Shown here piece after piece: positions 1 through 11,370 of a stretch of 64,000 bases of DNA. The notes beneath the pieces were generated by a model that made no database searches, was not told where the DNA came from, and saw nothing but the letters and a program-made list of their open reading frames with translations. This stretch comes from Liolophura sinensis (lineage: Eukaryota > Mollusca > Polyplacophora > Chitonida > Chitonidae): assembly GCF_032854445.1 (NCBI RefSeq), contig NC_088300.1:7566001-7630000 (forward strand), written 5' to 3'. Each line of letters starts with the position of its first letter. Within the stretch, counting starts at the first letter, position 1. The translations under genes were made by a program, and so were the position numbers.

Positions 1-351
1 GTCCTAGTTTTACTATGGTCAGCTAGTTAGATTGGGGGCCTTATTCTTCAGTTGCTACAGTTTATCAAAGCAGATGTTTTGACAAATGTAAGAGTGTCAG
101 TTTTACCAAGTTTCAGACTTGGTGTTATTACATATGCTCCCTGTCAAAACGTGTTTCAGCCTTTCATTTCAGTTTATTGTCCTGTATTTTGAATAGGTTT
201 TCATCACTTTGACATATTCTGTTCCTCTCTGGTTTGAGTAACCCAAATTTTACCTCAATATTCTTGTAAAAGATGACAATTTTAAAATTTGCACTGATTT
301 GTAGTACACTGAGGAGAGCACATCAGTTTTTTAATTTTGTTTTCCTTGTAG

Positions 352-571
352 GTTAACAGTTGGTTACGGACACTTTATAGAACAACCTCTCAACAGACAC
401 CGTTACTACGAGAGAAGTAATTATCATAAGTGGCTGAATTTCACCGTGCGTGGGGGCTGTCGCTGGAAAAGCGTTATTAGGAGCGATGGATACAGAGCTT
501 CATTATGTCTCTCAGAAGGACTCGCCAAAAAAGACAAGAAAATAAATCATATAGGCAAAATTTTGAAATAA
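352..571 (+). CDS. Terminal coding exon of an unrecognised protein (partial gene)
   Basis: A good 3' splice site (ttttccttgtag) ends at 351. After one base that completes a split codon, an open frame of 72 codons runs from 353 to a TAA at 569-571. The peptide is basic and aromatic and looks protein-like (it contains NYHKWLNFTVRGG and EGLAKKDKK). An AATAAA follows about 100 bases later, so this looks like the last exon of a gene that starts left of the window. I do not recognise the family. No membrane segment or known motif is evident. The splice site, open frame and polyadenylation signal are seen directly; the gene assignment is inferred. Confidence 0.6.
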
Positions 572-674
572 TCAGATGCTTTTTTTCTAAAAATGAAATG
601 GTTTTACATGTATCAGGAAATTTGTACTAAAGTTTTAAGATAGTTACTGATATATTCATTTCATAGAATATAGA

Positions 675-680
675 AATAAA
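675..680 (+). terminator. Polyadenylation signal AATAAA after the 352-571 exon
   Basis: AATAAA lies 104 bases after the stop codon, within an A-rich run of overlapping ATAAA words. It supports a gene end here. Confidence 0.5.
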
Positions 681-2619
681 TAAAAAAAATTCAGAGCTTC
701 TAGGAAATCAGTTGAGTGTGGGATATCTATTAGGGTAGCTATTGATAAATACATTTACTTACAAAATTAAAACACATAAAGATCTGTATTGTTTGAATTC
801 ATGACTTGTAGGACTAACTCCCAAGTAGATGTCAGTGATGTACATTTTATAATATCTACAGAAATATCAAAAATGGCTGAGAATGCATTTCCAAGCATAC
901 ACAAATCTGTGGGCTCCAAAGCCCTGGCTATTTTGGTCTGTTTTACCCCTGTTTTTCCCTGTTTTACCCCTGTTTTTCCCAGTTTTACCCCTGTTTTTCC
1001 CTGTTTTCCCCAAAATGCGAATGGCTTTAACACTGATACAGACATGATTTTTTTCCGCTTTTTAGCGGAATTCCGCTGTTTCTTTGTTCAGTTTCGATTA
1101 ATTTACCTGTTTTCCGCAGATTTTTCTAGCTTCCGGGGCCTAGGCGGCCCCTGGACCCCGGCCTTTTTGGGCTATGATAGTAAATTTCAGCTATTTTCTT
1201 GGTTCACCACAATCATGTCTGACTGATAGGAACCAACTGGTTAAGCTGAGTATGGGATCCTGCAATGGATAAGCTGAGTATGGGATCCCACTGGACAAGC
1301 CATGTGTGGGGCACCTTACTGGGCAAACCATGTATGGGGCTGTGTGCCTTCATTGGACTAGCCCTGTATGGTGCCCCTCATTCAGACTGGAAAAGACATA
1401 TGGCTTTTTAAAGTACATATTAAATACCTGGTACCAAACTTAAGGTGAAATACAGTACATGTAACTGTAAGGGTATTTCTAGATATACCGGTTGTTTCCA
1501 GGGGTCAGTAAGGGAACAACTACTTGAAATTTTCATTATGTCACAAAGTACAGGCATACTGAATGTAATACCTTGAATGTTACGGTAAATTTATGTTATG
1601 GCAGATATCTTTTAAAGTACTGGATGTGTTTCACTCAGATTTTGCATATTTGAAAAGCACAATAGCACAAAGGGGATTTTCCATAGTTGATGTCCTACGT
1701 AGATATTAATTACTGTAAATTACAGACTTCACAACTTTGCCACTTCAGTATTCCAATAGTTGCAAAGCTACATTCACACTAAGCCTGAAAATCGCTCCCT
1801 AGTCCAAACTGAATTTCGTACGAATTACATGGAAAATGGATAAAGTGCTAAAACGTATATCCATTTACATGCACCGCATCTGACTTTGTGCCCAATGATG
1901 AATTCAAACAAATGGCTCAGAGACCCATTTTTTTTTTTTTTCGGTCCATTACAGAAAATTGTGACAGATTTTTACTTTTGACCAGTCAGCATTAGCAATG
2001 TCGACTCACTGAAGACATCGCATGGCATCAGGCAACAAAGGAGTTAGCTCTTGATTACTGTAGTTATAAAAACCAATTACAACAAGGAAAAGAATAAACT
2101 ACAATGTGACCAGTAAGAAAAAGGGAATGTGTGGAAAAAGATATTCTTCAGCGTGTGAGATTTGACAATGGTAACTTGAATTTTGTTTTAGGGGGTTAAC
2201 ATACTTTTAGATGGTATAAAAAAACTGGCTATCTTATTTTATTTAATAGCTAAAAACCATGTTGTATACACTGGACAAAAAGTAGACAGAAGTAAATCTA
2301 GTAAATGTAATGCTGAATTGTGAACTCTATGATCACACATCATCATTTGGAATTATCTGGAGGCGCACAACCTATGAGCTAGTGCATCATATCACATATA
2401 CACGTAGGCCTACGCACATAACCCTGCACAGAATTCTTTCCTTGCTCGAATCTTGACCGTGTGAATGCATTGTTAACGGCCCTAAAAATCGATGCGGACT
2501 CTACATCGTTTTTTTGGGCCTAGTGTCAACGTAGGTTCAGGGTAAATGTTAAGGGAAAAAACTTTTTCATGTCAGAAAACTGAGCAATCCATTTAGGCTG
2601 CCTATATTTTTCTTTTCAG
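681..2619. other. Non-coding stretch upstream of the first visible MRPS10 exon
   Basis: No convincing exon seen. It holds a 21-bp minisatellite (941-1012), a segment with inverted ccgctttttagcgg words at about 1050-1090 followed by a CpG-rich ggcctaggcggcccc stretch, and loose repeats of 'aagctgagtatgggatcc' and 'catgtatggggc' at about 1238-1375. The missing first exon of MRPS10 should lie here, but I could not place it. Confidence 0.45.
941..1012. repeat. 21-bp minisatellite, about 3.4 copies
   Basis: The unit ttttacccctgtttttccctg repeats at 941, 962 and 983, with one substitution in the second copy and a partial fourth copy. It is pyrimidine-rich on the + strand. Confidence 0.85.
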
Positions 2620-5600
2620 GTTTCCATCTCCTACACATTTGGCAATTTCTCCGATCAGGTGTTATAATTCATCAACAGAGGTATGTAACAGTATAGTACA
2701 GTTTCTTGTTGTGACAAAATAGCTCTTGTATATCCTAGTAACCTGAATCAAGTCTGCTTCTGGTTCTTGAGAAGGAACTGTGGTTGCTGAAATTTAAGTA
2801 GTTGTCAGATTTTTGCAAGATGAGTACACTGGGTAGGGGATTGTCCAAAATACTGAATTGTGAGTGTGCAGCTAAGTACTTCGTGGACGTCCCTTAAGAG
2901 GGTGGAATTGTGTGTATTTGACATGGAGACACATTTGTGGGGCGACAGAAATCAAGCTTCAAGCAACATCAAACCAAAATCAAAGTCAAAGAGCCAAACA
3001 GTGCAGCGTGAAAAACTCATTTTGTATGGATGCTACAACTGTTGAAGGTTGAAAATGAGGACGTACCGGATGACCTGTACAGACAGTTGGACGTGGAGGT
3101 GAAAGGTCATGAGCCTGCAGTCCTTGACAGCTACCAAAAATTTGTGACCTTGGCAGCACAAGAGCTAGAAATAGAGATAGGTCAAATGTAAGTATTGTCA
3201 ACATGTAGCCTTTGTACTGATCTCAGATGTTTTCACCAAATCATCATTTATATTTGTATGGTTGGAATCTTGACTGGATCATTGAGCAGAATGAATTTGT
3301 TATAGCCGCTATCATTCAGCACTTGACCAGTGGGGTCGTGGGTTCATATCCAGCTCCAGTGACAACAGTCCATAATGCAGGGAAATATAGCATAATCTTA
3401 ATCCATAATCATTACCTTGGTAACGCATCTCCTCCTGTAATCTGATTGGGTTTTTCTGAAACTGTTAGCATTACAGAAACTATAAAAGGATGGGCATGTG
3501 CTATTTGAGTTATACTGCATCGATCATTGCCTTTTAAACATAGATTGTAGCCTAATAGTGAGTTTTTATCAACGTGTCTCTTCATTCAGTTGTGATTTTG
3601 AACTTGTGGATGGTTGTGCGTTTCCTCCGGGCTCTGCCCAGTTTCCTCCCACCATAATGCTGGCTGCCGTGGTATAAGTAAAATATTCTTGAGTACGGTG
3701 TAAAAGAGCAATCAAATAAATAAATGAAATTATGATTTGATTTTCCTGAAACTTTGAAGGAGTGACAGAGGCCATGTGAGAGTGAGCTTGTGTTATTTGG
3801 GATGCATCTTTGAACATAGAAAGGGCACTACTTGATAGGGGATGCAGTTGATGACATTACATAATCCTTCTACCAAGCATAGCCTTGGGCATTCACCATC
3901 TTCTGATGGCTCATTTCTTGTTTTCTTCCACCCTGGCCCATAGCCTGAACAGCTGTCATCTAATTGTGCATACCCTATTTCTTCTAATTTTTGGGCACCT
4001 GGTCTGCTCGTTTTAACCAGTATATATATGTAATTGTAGCAGGAATATTGAGGTTCTTTTTTCTCACATGGCTAGAGCATCTAATTAACAGCATACTCGT
4101 ATCCTTACTTTTCCAGAAGGCTGGTAAAGAATTGTAATATTCCAATTTAATGCTGCTAATAGTTGTCCCAAAAATTAGAAGAATCAGGGTATTATTTAGG
4201 AGTATGACATCAAGTTGTGACTTCTTGAAATGTTCACCGTTGACAAAAAGCTTGCTTCCTACAAGTTAATTGCACATCGCAACTGGCATACATGTACATG
4301 CAGTTATGTTATCCAGTAGGGTTACCTCATTCTCTGGCATTACCCAGCATGCCCAGTATGAATCTTACTAGCCCCCACATACTTCCCATTGACCATGTTT
4401 ACTACATGTATTACTTCAGCTCAGTGATGTTATATTTCACCTGTGAGGAATAATGGTAATTGTCATATATCATTATACCATATTAAAGGTATGCCTTGTT
4501 TTTATAGTTTTACTCCCCCCAAAATAATCACAAGAAGAACTCTCCTCAAATCAGTTCACATCTTCAAGAAGCATCGTGTTCAGTATGAATGGAGAACCCA
4601 CTTCAGAGTGTTTGAGGTATGTATGCTTGGACACCTGGTAATAGAGGACCTTGCTTCCTCAAAATACAAATGCAATCCACATTTTTGTTTGATCGTTGTT
4701 TAATGATTAATTCTTAAGAATATTTCAGCAATCCTGTGGTCAATTTTAAGGATGAAGAATACTGCAGTGCTTGGAATAAACAACCAACCTTTGGCAAGTG
4801 AATTTTTCAACATGTCACCCACATATTTACACTTACTCAAGGCACATGCTAAAATCCAGCCTGGGTTGTTAGCAGCTGTTCTATTTCACTGTCTGCCAGC
4901 ACCCTGCGGATGGTCTGCCAGCACCCTGCGAATCTATTGATTTTGTATGTTGCTCTGTATGCTGGATGTTGACTACCGACGAAATAAAAAACTACTTCAG
5001 CAATATCTGGCATCACTGACTGCCCATAAGTCTCCATATTTAAAAACCCAATCAAGCCATCTGCAAATTTTGGTCAAATTTGGCCAGATTCAGGCACAGT
5101 AACTTTAGAATAAAATGTTACAGGTTACAAAGTTATGGTCATTTCCATCGGGCATTCAGGATTATGTTCTGTACCATCTGTATCAGATTTGTGAATTCTT
5201 TCAGTAGAGGTAGTAGTCAGAGGGCTACGGGCCTCTGCACAAGGTGAGTACAACCCAGCATGTAGTCCTATCATGCTGACCATCTTTGTGACGTTATGTG
5301 TAACCGTATTTCTGTCTTCAGTTCAAGCATCTAACCGGATCAACTGCAGACACGTTTCTAGAGTACATCCAGAGGAACTTGCCAGAGGGGGTGGCCATGA
5401 AAGTTTCCAGGGTAAGCCATGCTTCCTGAATTGTTCATGGCTATTCCGACATCCAGTTGAAATATCTGTTACGCCGCAGTCCAGTAACACTGGAGCAGTG
5501 AAGTTAACTCCACATGCTGAACTAGGTACAGCGTATTGTGGTCACTGCCCAAATAAGCATGAACCACTCTGATGGCTTAATGGTTAGGGTGTCCACCCCA

Positions 5601-7221
5601 AAGTCCGGAGACCCCGGATCGGACCATACCCAAAGACTTCTCAGCACTGAGAGATTAGAGCAAGGAAACGGGACCGGTTGGCCCCGGTGTCAGTATAATA
5701 TGACTGGGTGGGGTGCTATGTCTGGTGTCTTTGACATGCTGCTTCAGTGGCGGCTGCGGCGGCATACAAGTATACGGACACACACCTAATGACTCCTCGT
5801 CGTCATATGACTGAAAAACGGTTAAGTTGGACGTAAAGCCTTGCATAAGCATTCATTCCATCAGCATCATATCCAGTGCTTTTCACATGGAAATGGATAT
5901 CAGCTGTTTCATTCTTAAAGCTGGATTTTTTCATCTACAAGTACATGCCTAAGCAGATAGGGATGGCATGACACTCTATTGTGCATGCACTGGATTCCAC
6001 ATCTCCAGCTGTAAGTCGTCCGACACTAGCAACTGAAGTCTAACCTAAACAGTTTTGCTGGTTTTTCTTGCTCAAACTTGTACCATCCATTGGTCTTCAG
6101 GACATTCCACAGTGTACTATTTGTTGTTTTTGTGTATGGATTGTAGGTTGTACATAAACACAGTATGACAGGATATCAAGGAACTTTAGCCCGAGTTAGG
6201 TAGCCAATCAGCGATAATCAGTTGTTGTTCAGGCAAGCAGATAATCTCACAGGGTTATGTTTAAGGATTTGGCAAGAACCAAATAAAAGTTGAATGTACG
6301 CATGTGCATCTCCAAACATGTATACATCTTGAACGGGTTCATTTTGATAGAACATGGAATACAACGTAAGATCAGATTTTATAATACTACTTCCCATGTG
6401 CCGCTGTATGCTTGCTTTACATCACTGCCACCAGTAGACAAGTTTATGTGATGCATGTAGGCTTTACTTCATCACTTATGTCCTGCCGCTAACCTATAAT
6501 CTGCATCAATAGTATTGACATTGTTTGAACTTTGCATTTGGTGGCAGTAAATGTAAAGCATGCTCTTTAAAGGAGAAGAAAATGTAAATATCAGTCAAAT
6601 ACCATTGAAAAAATTCTGTGTACCTCAAGTTGATAAATTGCAAAGTCAGCGTCAAGATCAACATCAGCTGTGGGCGAGTCCATTTGCCTAAGAGCTAGTC
6701 ATGAAGTCTTCTGTGTAAGGATAATTGCCATCGGAAACCGCCGAAGTGCAGTTCGTACATTTCAGGTAGAACTCTAGAAGGTAGCAGTACACTTTATTTT
6801 CCGCTTGACAATCGGGAAACCAGAATGTTGGACGTAGGTTTCGAGTTTACACGAACAAGCCAGCAGTTTTAACACTCATTGGCTTAGAGGCAACGCACCC
6901 TCAGCATAAATTACAGGGTGTTAAAGATGGTGGACGCGATGAATAGTGCGGTCTATACCAGCTTTGCTGTTTTCAAGCTTTACGTGTATGGTGACAAAAA
7001 ATCTCAAAATTATGGAGCAGGCACCACCAGGTAGATAAAAATGTGCTCTTTTCAGCTGATAGTGTCATGTTTTTAAGTTTTCTTCTCCTGTAAGGTTGCC
7101 AAATGATATTTTTTAACTTTTTTGTCTACAGTACTGCTTAGAGGAATTTCCAGACCATATAGCTGATGCCATCAAAGACAGCCGCAGCAAACCAAAGGAT
7201 CACTACCCACCTCTCTCATAG
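2620..7221 (+). CDS. MRPS10: Small ribosomal subunit protein uS10m (mitochondrial ribosomal protein S10), 5' exon missing
   Basis: This is a component of the mitochondrial small ribosomal subunit. Coding exons: 2620-2680, 3048-3187, 4508-4616, 5322-5411 and 7132-7221 (TAG). All have AG/GT borders and matching phases. The second starts the uS10 core ([26 protein letters not shown]). The third carries the hallmark [21 protein letters not shown]. The fourth reads [21 protein letters not shown]. The last encodes a charged tail ending YPPLS. Length and exon order match animal MRPS10. Exon 2620-2680 ([17 protein letters not shown]) looks like part of a mitochondrial presequence; the exon with the start codon was not found. 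The intron before the last exon holds a SINE and a MITE. The family call is by recognition of conserved motifs and I am very sure of it. The weakest border is the acceptor at 3047, which has a poor pyrimidine tract. Confidence 0.93.
3608..3726 (+). mobile_element. SINE family A, 5'-truncated copy in an MRPS10 intron
   Basis: This is the 3' part of a tRNA-derived SINE: gctctgcccagtttcctcccacc, then ataatgctggc, tattcttgagtacgg and a tail of caatcaaataaataaa. The same body recurs at least ten times in the window. The tRNA-like head is missing here. Confidence 0.85.
5561..5844 (+). mobile_element. SINE family B, full-length copy in an MRPS10 intron
   Basis: A tRNA-like head (ggcttaatggttagggtgtcc as A box, ggatcggacc as B box) is followed by a body with tcagtataatatgactggg and the 3' block tcgtcgtcatatgactgaaaa. 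The likely target-site duplication is ATAAGCAT at 5553-5560 and 5845-5852. Confidence 0.85.
6571..7089 (-). mobile_element. piggyBac-type MITE, long form
   Basis: The terminal inverted repeats begin AGGAGAAGAAAA and end CTTCTCCT. The left flank is TTAA (6567-6570) and the right flank is GTAA (7090-7093), a one-base change from TTAA. The internal sequence matches the copy at 46,517-46,829 in opposite orientation but has an extra ~200 bp in the middle. There is no transposase. Its right end lies 42 bases before the last MRPS10 exon. Confidence 0.7.
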
Positions 7222-7280
7222 GTGCTGTGTTTGTGCTTTTGTATCCATTAGAGCTGAAGTAATGCTGTACATTGTGTGAA

Positions 7281-7286
7281 AATAAA
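7281..7286 (+). terminator. MRPS10: Polyadenylation signal of MRPS10
   Basis: AATAAA lies 60 bases after the MRPS10 stop codon, so the 3' UTR is short. Confidence 0.65.
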
Positions 7287-7603
7287 GTCCTGTTGAAGCT
7301 CATTGATGGCTTGACTTTGCATTATTTCAGCCTATGTCAAGTAAACCGTGGAGGAACACGGCCAGATTGCTCATTTATACTCATCCTACACAACGAGTCT
7401 TGTGTAATTGATGATTGAATGTGAAAATGAATTGACAAGAATAACCAAATATCACCTCTAGTTATTGTATTTTCTATAATGCATTACAAAACAAAAGTTC
7501 AGGTGAACACAACATAAGCCCCAACAAATGCATTTGTTTGAAATGTATGAAAGAATACCAGCAGCATTGTAGTGTGCATAACTGAGGGGAATTTCCATGG
7601 GTG

Positions 7604-8045
7604 TTGATAGGTAAGTGGTTATTTTGACAACTGCGCATGTGAACAAATGCATCCACCACAAACGAAAACCTTGTGCGAAACACAGCTGGAGTTGTAGCCC
7701 GGACACAAAATTATTTATATAGTATATATAATGAAAACAGCTACCTGGTTACCATGACAAACGTGAAAATGGACAAATGTAAGTCGTGACACATCGTCCT
7801 GTGTATCCAAGTATCCACCAAAAATTAAAACACTAAGAGAAAAACAGTTGGAGTTGCAGCGCGGACACTAAAATCATATCAATTTATATAGTATATAGCA
7901 GGAAAATGGCTATCTGGTTACCATGACAACAGTGAAAATGAACAAATGTGATTCGCGACATCTTCGTCTATGTATCCATCACAAATTAACTCTGTGGAAA
8001 ACTATTGGAGTTATAGCCCTGACACGAATATGGATGGACAGACAA
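7604..8045. repeat. Imperfect tandem repeat, about three units of 130-165 bp
   Basis: Each unit contains 'acaaatg', 'tatccaccaca', 'ttggagtt(g/a)(c/t)agc', 'cggacac', 'tttatatagtatata' and 'ctggttaccatgacaa'. The units are diverged and of unequal length. Confidence 0.75.
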
Positions 8046-11028
8046 CATTACTATAACAATACACTCCGCCTATTGACTGTACAAGACTTAGTTGAACGTC
8101 CGAATGTACTGAATCTGAGAGCATTCCTTCCACCTGACCTGAAATAGGGATTTAATAAGCTTTATTTCATATCCATTTTACAGTTTAAATAAAAAGATAT
8201 AAAGACAGTTTAAACAGATGTGAAGTTAGCACCATGTTAAAACTTTATTTGATGCCTGTATATAAGTTGCAACAGCTGTTCAATTTGTGATCTGGAAAAT
8301 ACCAATGTAGGTGTTGCTTATAAAGTTATGGGGTTTTCAAAAAGGGCAAGTAGCAGGCTGAAGACAGTTGTCTACTGCTGTCCCTGAGGCCATCTAATTT
8401 GGACAGTCTGGCCATTTAAACCAATAGTAACTGTGACAATTACTTTCAATTCAGATGCCATCTTTTGAGCTCTTACCTCCTTCACTAATTCTACATGAAA
8501 AACCTTGGTACATGTGGGTAAATATTTCAGATACTGATATTACATGTATAAATACCAGTGAATAAATCTGTAAGTCAGTGAAGATGTAAACAGGCTTACC
8601 AGGTTGTCTTACCACCAATGGACTTGTGTAGAGATCAATGTGGGAACAAAATCCAGATTAAATGCCACCTACATTCAACATAAGAGCGAGACATCCATCT
8701 AGCACTGTTTCAAAGCGAACTGATTTGTGTGAACAACTGCAGTGGTTATCCTAAGCAACTCTTGAACTTCTGTACACATGGTAGCAGCATTCCAGTTTGT
8801 GAAATGAAAAGCAGAGTAGAGTTTCAGCTATTAGTATTAGGCCTCTTACAAGACCAAAAACCCACCATGTACAGTTTTAAAGCACAATAGGCATCCGTAA
8901 ACTTATAGGAACACTTTCCAATTCCTGTTTAAAATGAAACTGCATGTACCTTTACATAAGCAAATGACTAACTTGTGACCATATTTCAAAGATTGGAATC
9001 TACCTAACATCACATCATTCAGAACCGATTTGATAGACATCACCCAGCGGAAATACCATCAACAAGTTTTTGATTTACAAACTAATTTCTATTTTTGATT
9101 CTCTGTGCTAAAATTGTAGTAGACATAATAAGGTTTTAAAATCCACGAAGCAGCAAAAACACCTATGTGGAACGAGCGCAGTATTGTATTTTTCACAAAA
9201 AATGGCCACCTGTCATTGTTAACGATAGTGTCAAGCAGAGAAGTCTTACCAAAGCAATCCTTTATGTTGGAAGATAACCAGCATACTGATCATGGAGATA
9301 CAACATGGCACTGCAGCACAGGATTAACCAAGGGCATGGTTGCGTAACCAAAATCAGGAGCCCAGTCTGGAAAACAGGAAATGATGCCAGTTTATTAACA
9401 GTGAAACTTAAGGAAGTGGGAGAGGGAATGCTACAATAAATAAAAAAGTTTGGATGCATAAAACTTAATGAGTTACTTACAGGTAACCATACATGATTTA
9501 GTAGACCAGTGGCCCACTCCACAAAGTGCACACAGCGTAACAAGCACAGGCTAACACTACATGTGTTTTACTTTGCCTGTAAGTAATGCCATGTGTACTT
9601 TGCAAACATCATTTCTCCATAAGTAGGCAATACACGTAAGCAGACACCTTCCAATTACATGAACCCACAATACTTTTCGCACGCCATTGGACATTGCTAC
9701 AACAGACAAGTCCTACCACAATCGCAAACTGAAGATTTTCATGAAAAAAAATTATCTCAGTTTGATTTGAATGAAAAACCTGCAAATTTTTGTCTCAACA
9801 CAAGCATTTCATGGAGAATCAAATTAACAAAATAAGGGAGAAAAATGATTGTATGTCAACCTTCACCTGGATCCTTTCTTCTGCTGGAAACATTCAAGGG
9901 TATAAGTGAGGGCATCAATTACTTCTTGCCAAGAAAACCCTAAACATCATGAACTGCCTGGACAAAATGCTTAGTGAACATAGCTCTACCCCCGATCAGG
10001 TTTCGATCAGGTTTCTATCAGGTTACAATGTACTATAAACCAGGTGTGCTAAGAAATGTTGATCTCGGGCCAAGACACAGCACATGTTTCTCTGACTTAC
10101 ATGGTAATTCCACCATGACCACACATGACTTTTACGCTACACAGTACTGTTATCAACGTCAATCACTTTCTTGGCCACACAGCAACATAAAATGAAGTAA
10201 AATTCACTGTGTATGGTCCAGGTTCATATCAAAGTCCTACCCAGACACTTCATTAGATGGGAGATCACCTGTTTTGAGATACCACTTCATACACTGGAAA
10301 ACCATGGAGTGATTAAAGATTTACCCAATCCAGGTGCAGATTCAGGGCAATCCCACCATGCCTCCTCACCAAGATAAAGGGGTTAAAGTAGAGCAATAGA
10401 AACAGACAGCACCACATAGACATCTGAAAATCTGGTTTTCTAAGACAGAAATAGGTGCCTGTTTTAAGCAATTCCACAAAGCTCACCTGAGAATTTTAAA
10501 ATCTGAACTGCACCTAATTTTGTCATGTTTTCATGCATAGTTTTCAATTGTCTGTGTGATTATAGTTACTGTATTTCACATAAAGTATAGCATTTTTCAA
10601 GTGGCGCTTGACAGGAAATTTCAAAGGTATCAAGACCTTGGTGTGCTTTCTCAATGCATTTTCACATGCCAAACTTAAGGTGAAATACAGTACAATTTAG
10701 CCAGTTTATCACTTTAGGAAATGTAACGGTTCCTGATGTATACAGCTTCTTCCCAGTACTTCTCCTGTAGGAGCGCAAGCGTGACCGCCTCATAGTTTCA
10801 ACTTGTTCTGCCGAGCCCCCGAGGTTCCACGATGGTTTCACGACATGTATCATCCACTTTCGATACCAACAAGCGAGTAGACAGCGATCTACATCCGACA
10901 AATTTTCCATAAAGATACATACCTGCGATGTCACGTTCGGGGAAAATCCAGTTAACTGGCTTTATTCTTCATTACATTTACTCGTGCACACGCATAGGAC
11001 CAGGACAGTCATTTTAATATGATAAGAC

Positions 11029-11034
11029 ATTTAT
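11029..11034 (-). terminator. Possible polyadenylation signal of the RBM4-like gene
   Basis: AATAAA on the - strand (tttatt on +) lies about 340 bases past the TGA at 11,371. It is a plausible 3' end; no other evidence. Confidence 0.35.
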
Positions 11035-11370
11035 TTGGTGTTCTATGTTAAGCGTCATGATGAGCAAATGAATTCCTCTTACAAACATTAAAATTCGAGT
11101 AGCAAGGGATCCAAAGCGACAGAGCTTGAAATCTACAACTGAGTCACGTCCCGACACGCAGCTTACAAATGCTGACAAGTTTTAAAACCACACAGAGTTA
11201 CAGAGTACTCAAAACAGTCACAGACAGTGTCCGGATTAGAGGGCAATCTCTCTCTCAGCCAATTATCTGCATCTCTTCGATCTGATGCCATCTTTCGACT
11301 GTCTACGAAGCTTGTACGACGATGTCCAATGTCTGTCTCTTCGCGATTCCGACACATCGCGCTGGCTATC

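Larger units (their letters stand above)
7287..11370. other. Intergenic stretch between MRPS10 and the RBM4-like gene
   Basis: Apart from the 7604-8045 repeat I see no firm gene. On the - strand there is an acceptor-like ttttcctgttttccag before 9368 and AATAAA-type words near 8165 and 8245. These could be an alternative last exon and 3' UTR of the RBM4-like gene, but the phase does not extend its protein usefully. A 25-base word (from ccaaacttaaggtg) at 10,670 also occurs at 1435. Confidence 0.4.

Noticed and set aside
3300-3360. tRNA gene (gggttcatatcc resembles a B box)
   Set aside because: No acceptor stem or cloverleaf could be drawn. Probably a decayed tRNA-derived repeat.
9262-9368. 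Alternative last exon of the RBM4-like gene on -
   Set aside because: The acceptor is good, but joining in the required phase gives only three more codons before a stop. The exon at 11,371-11,440 fits much better.
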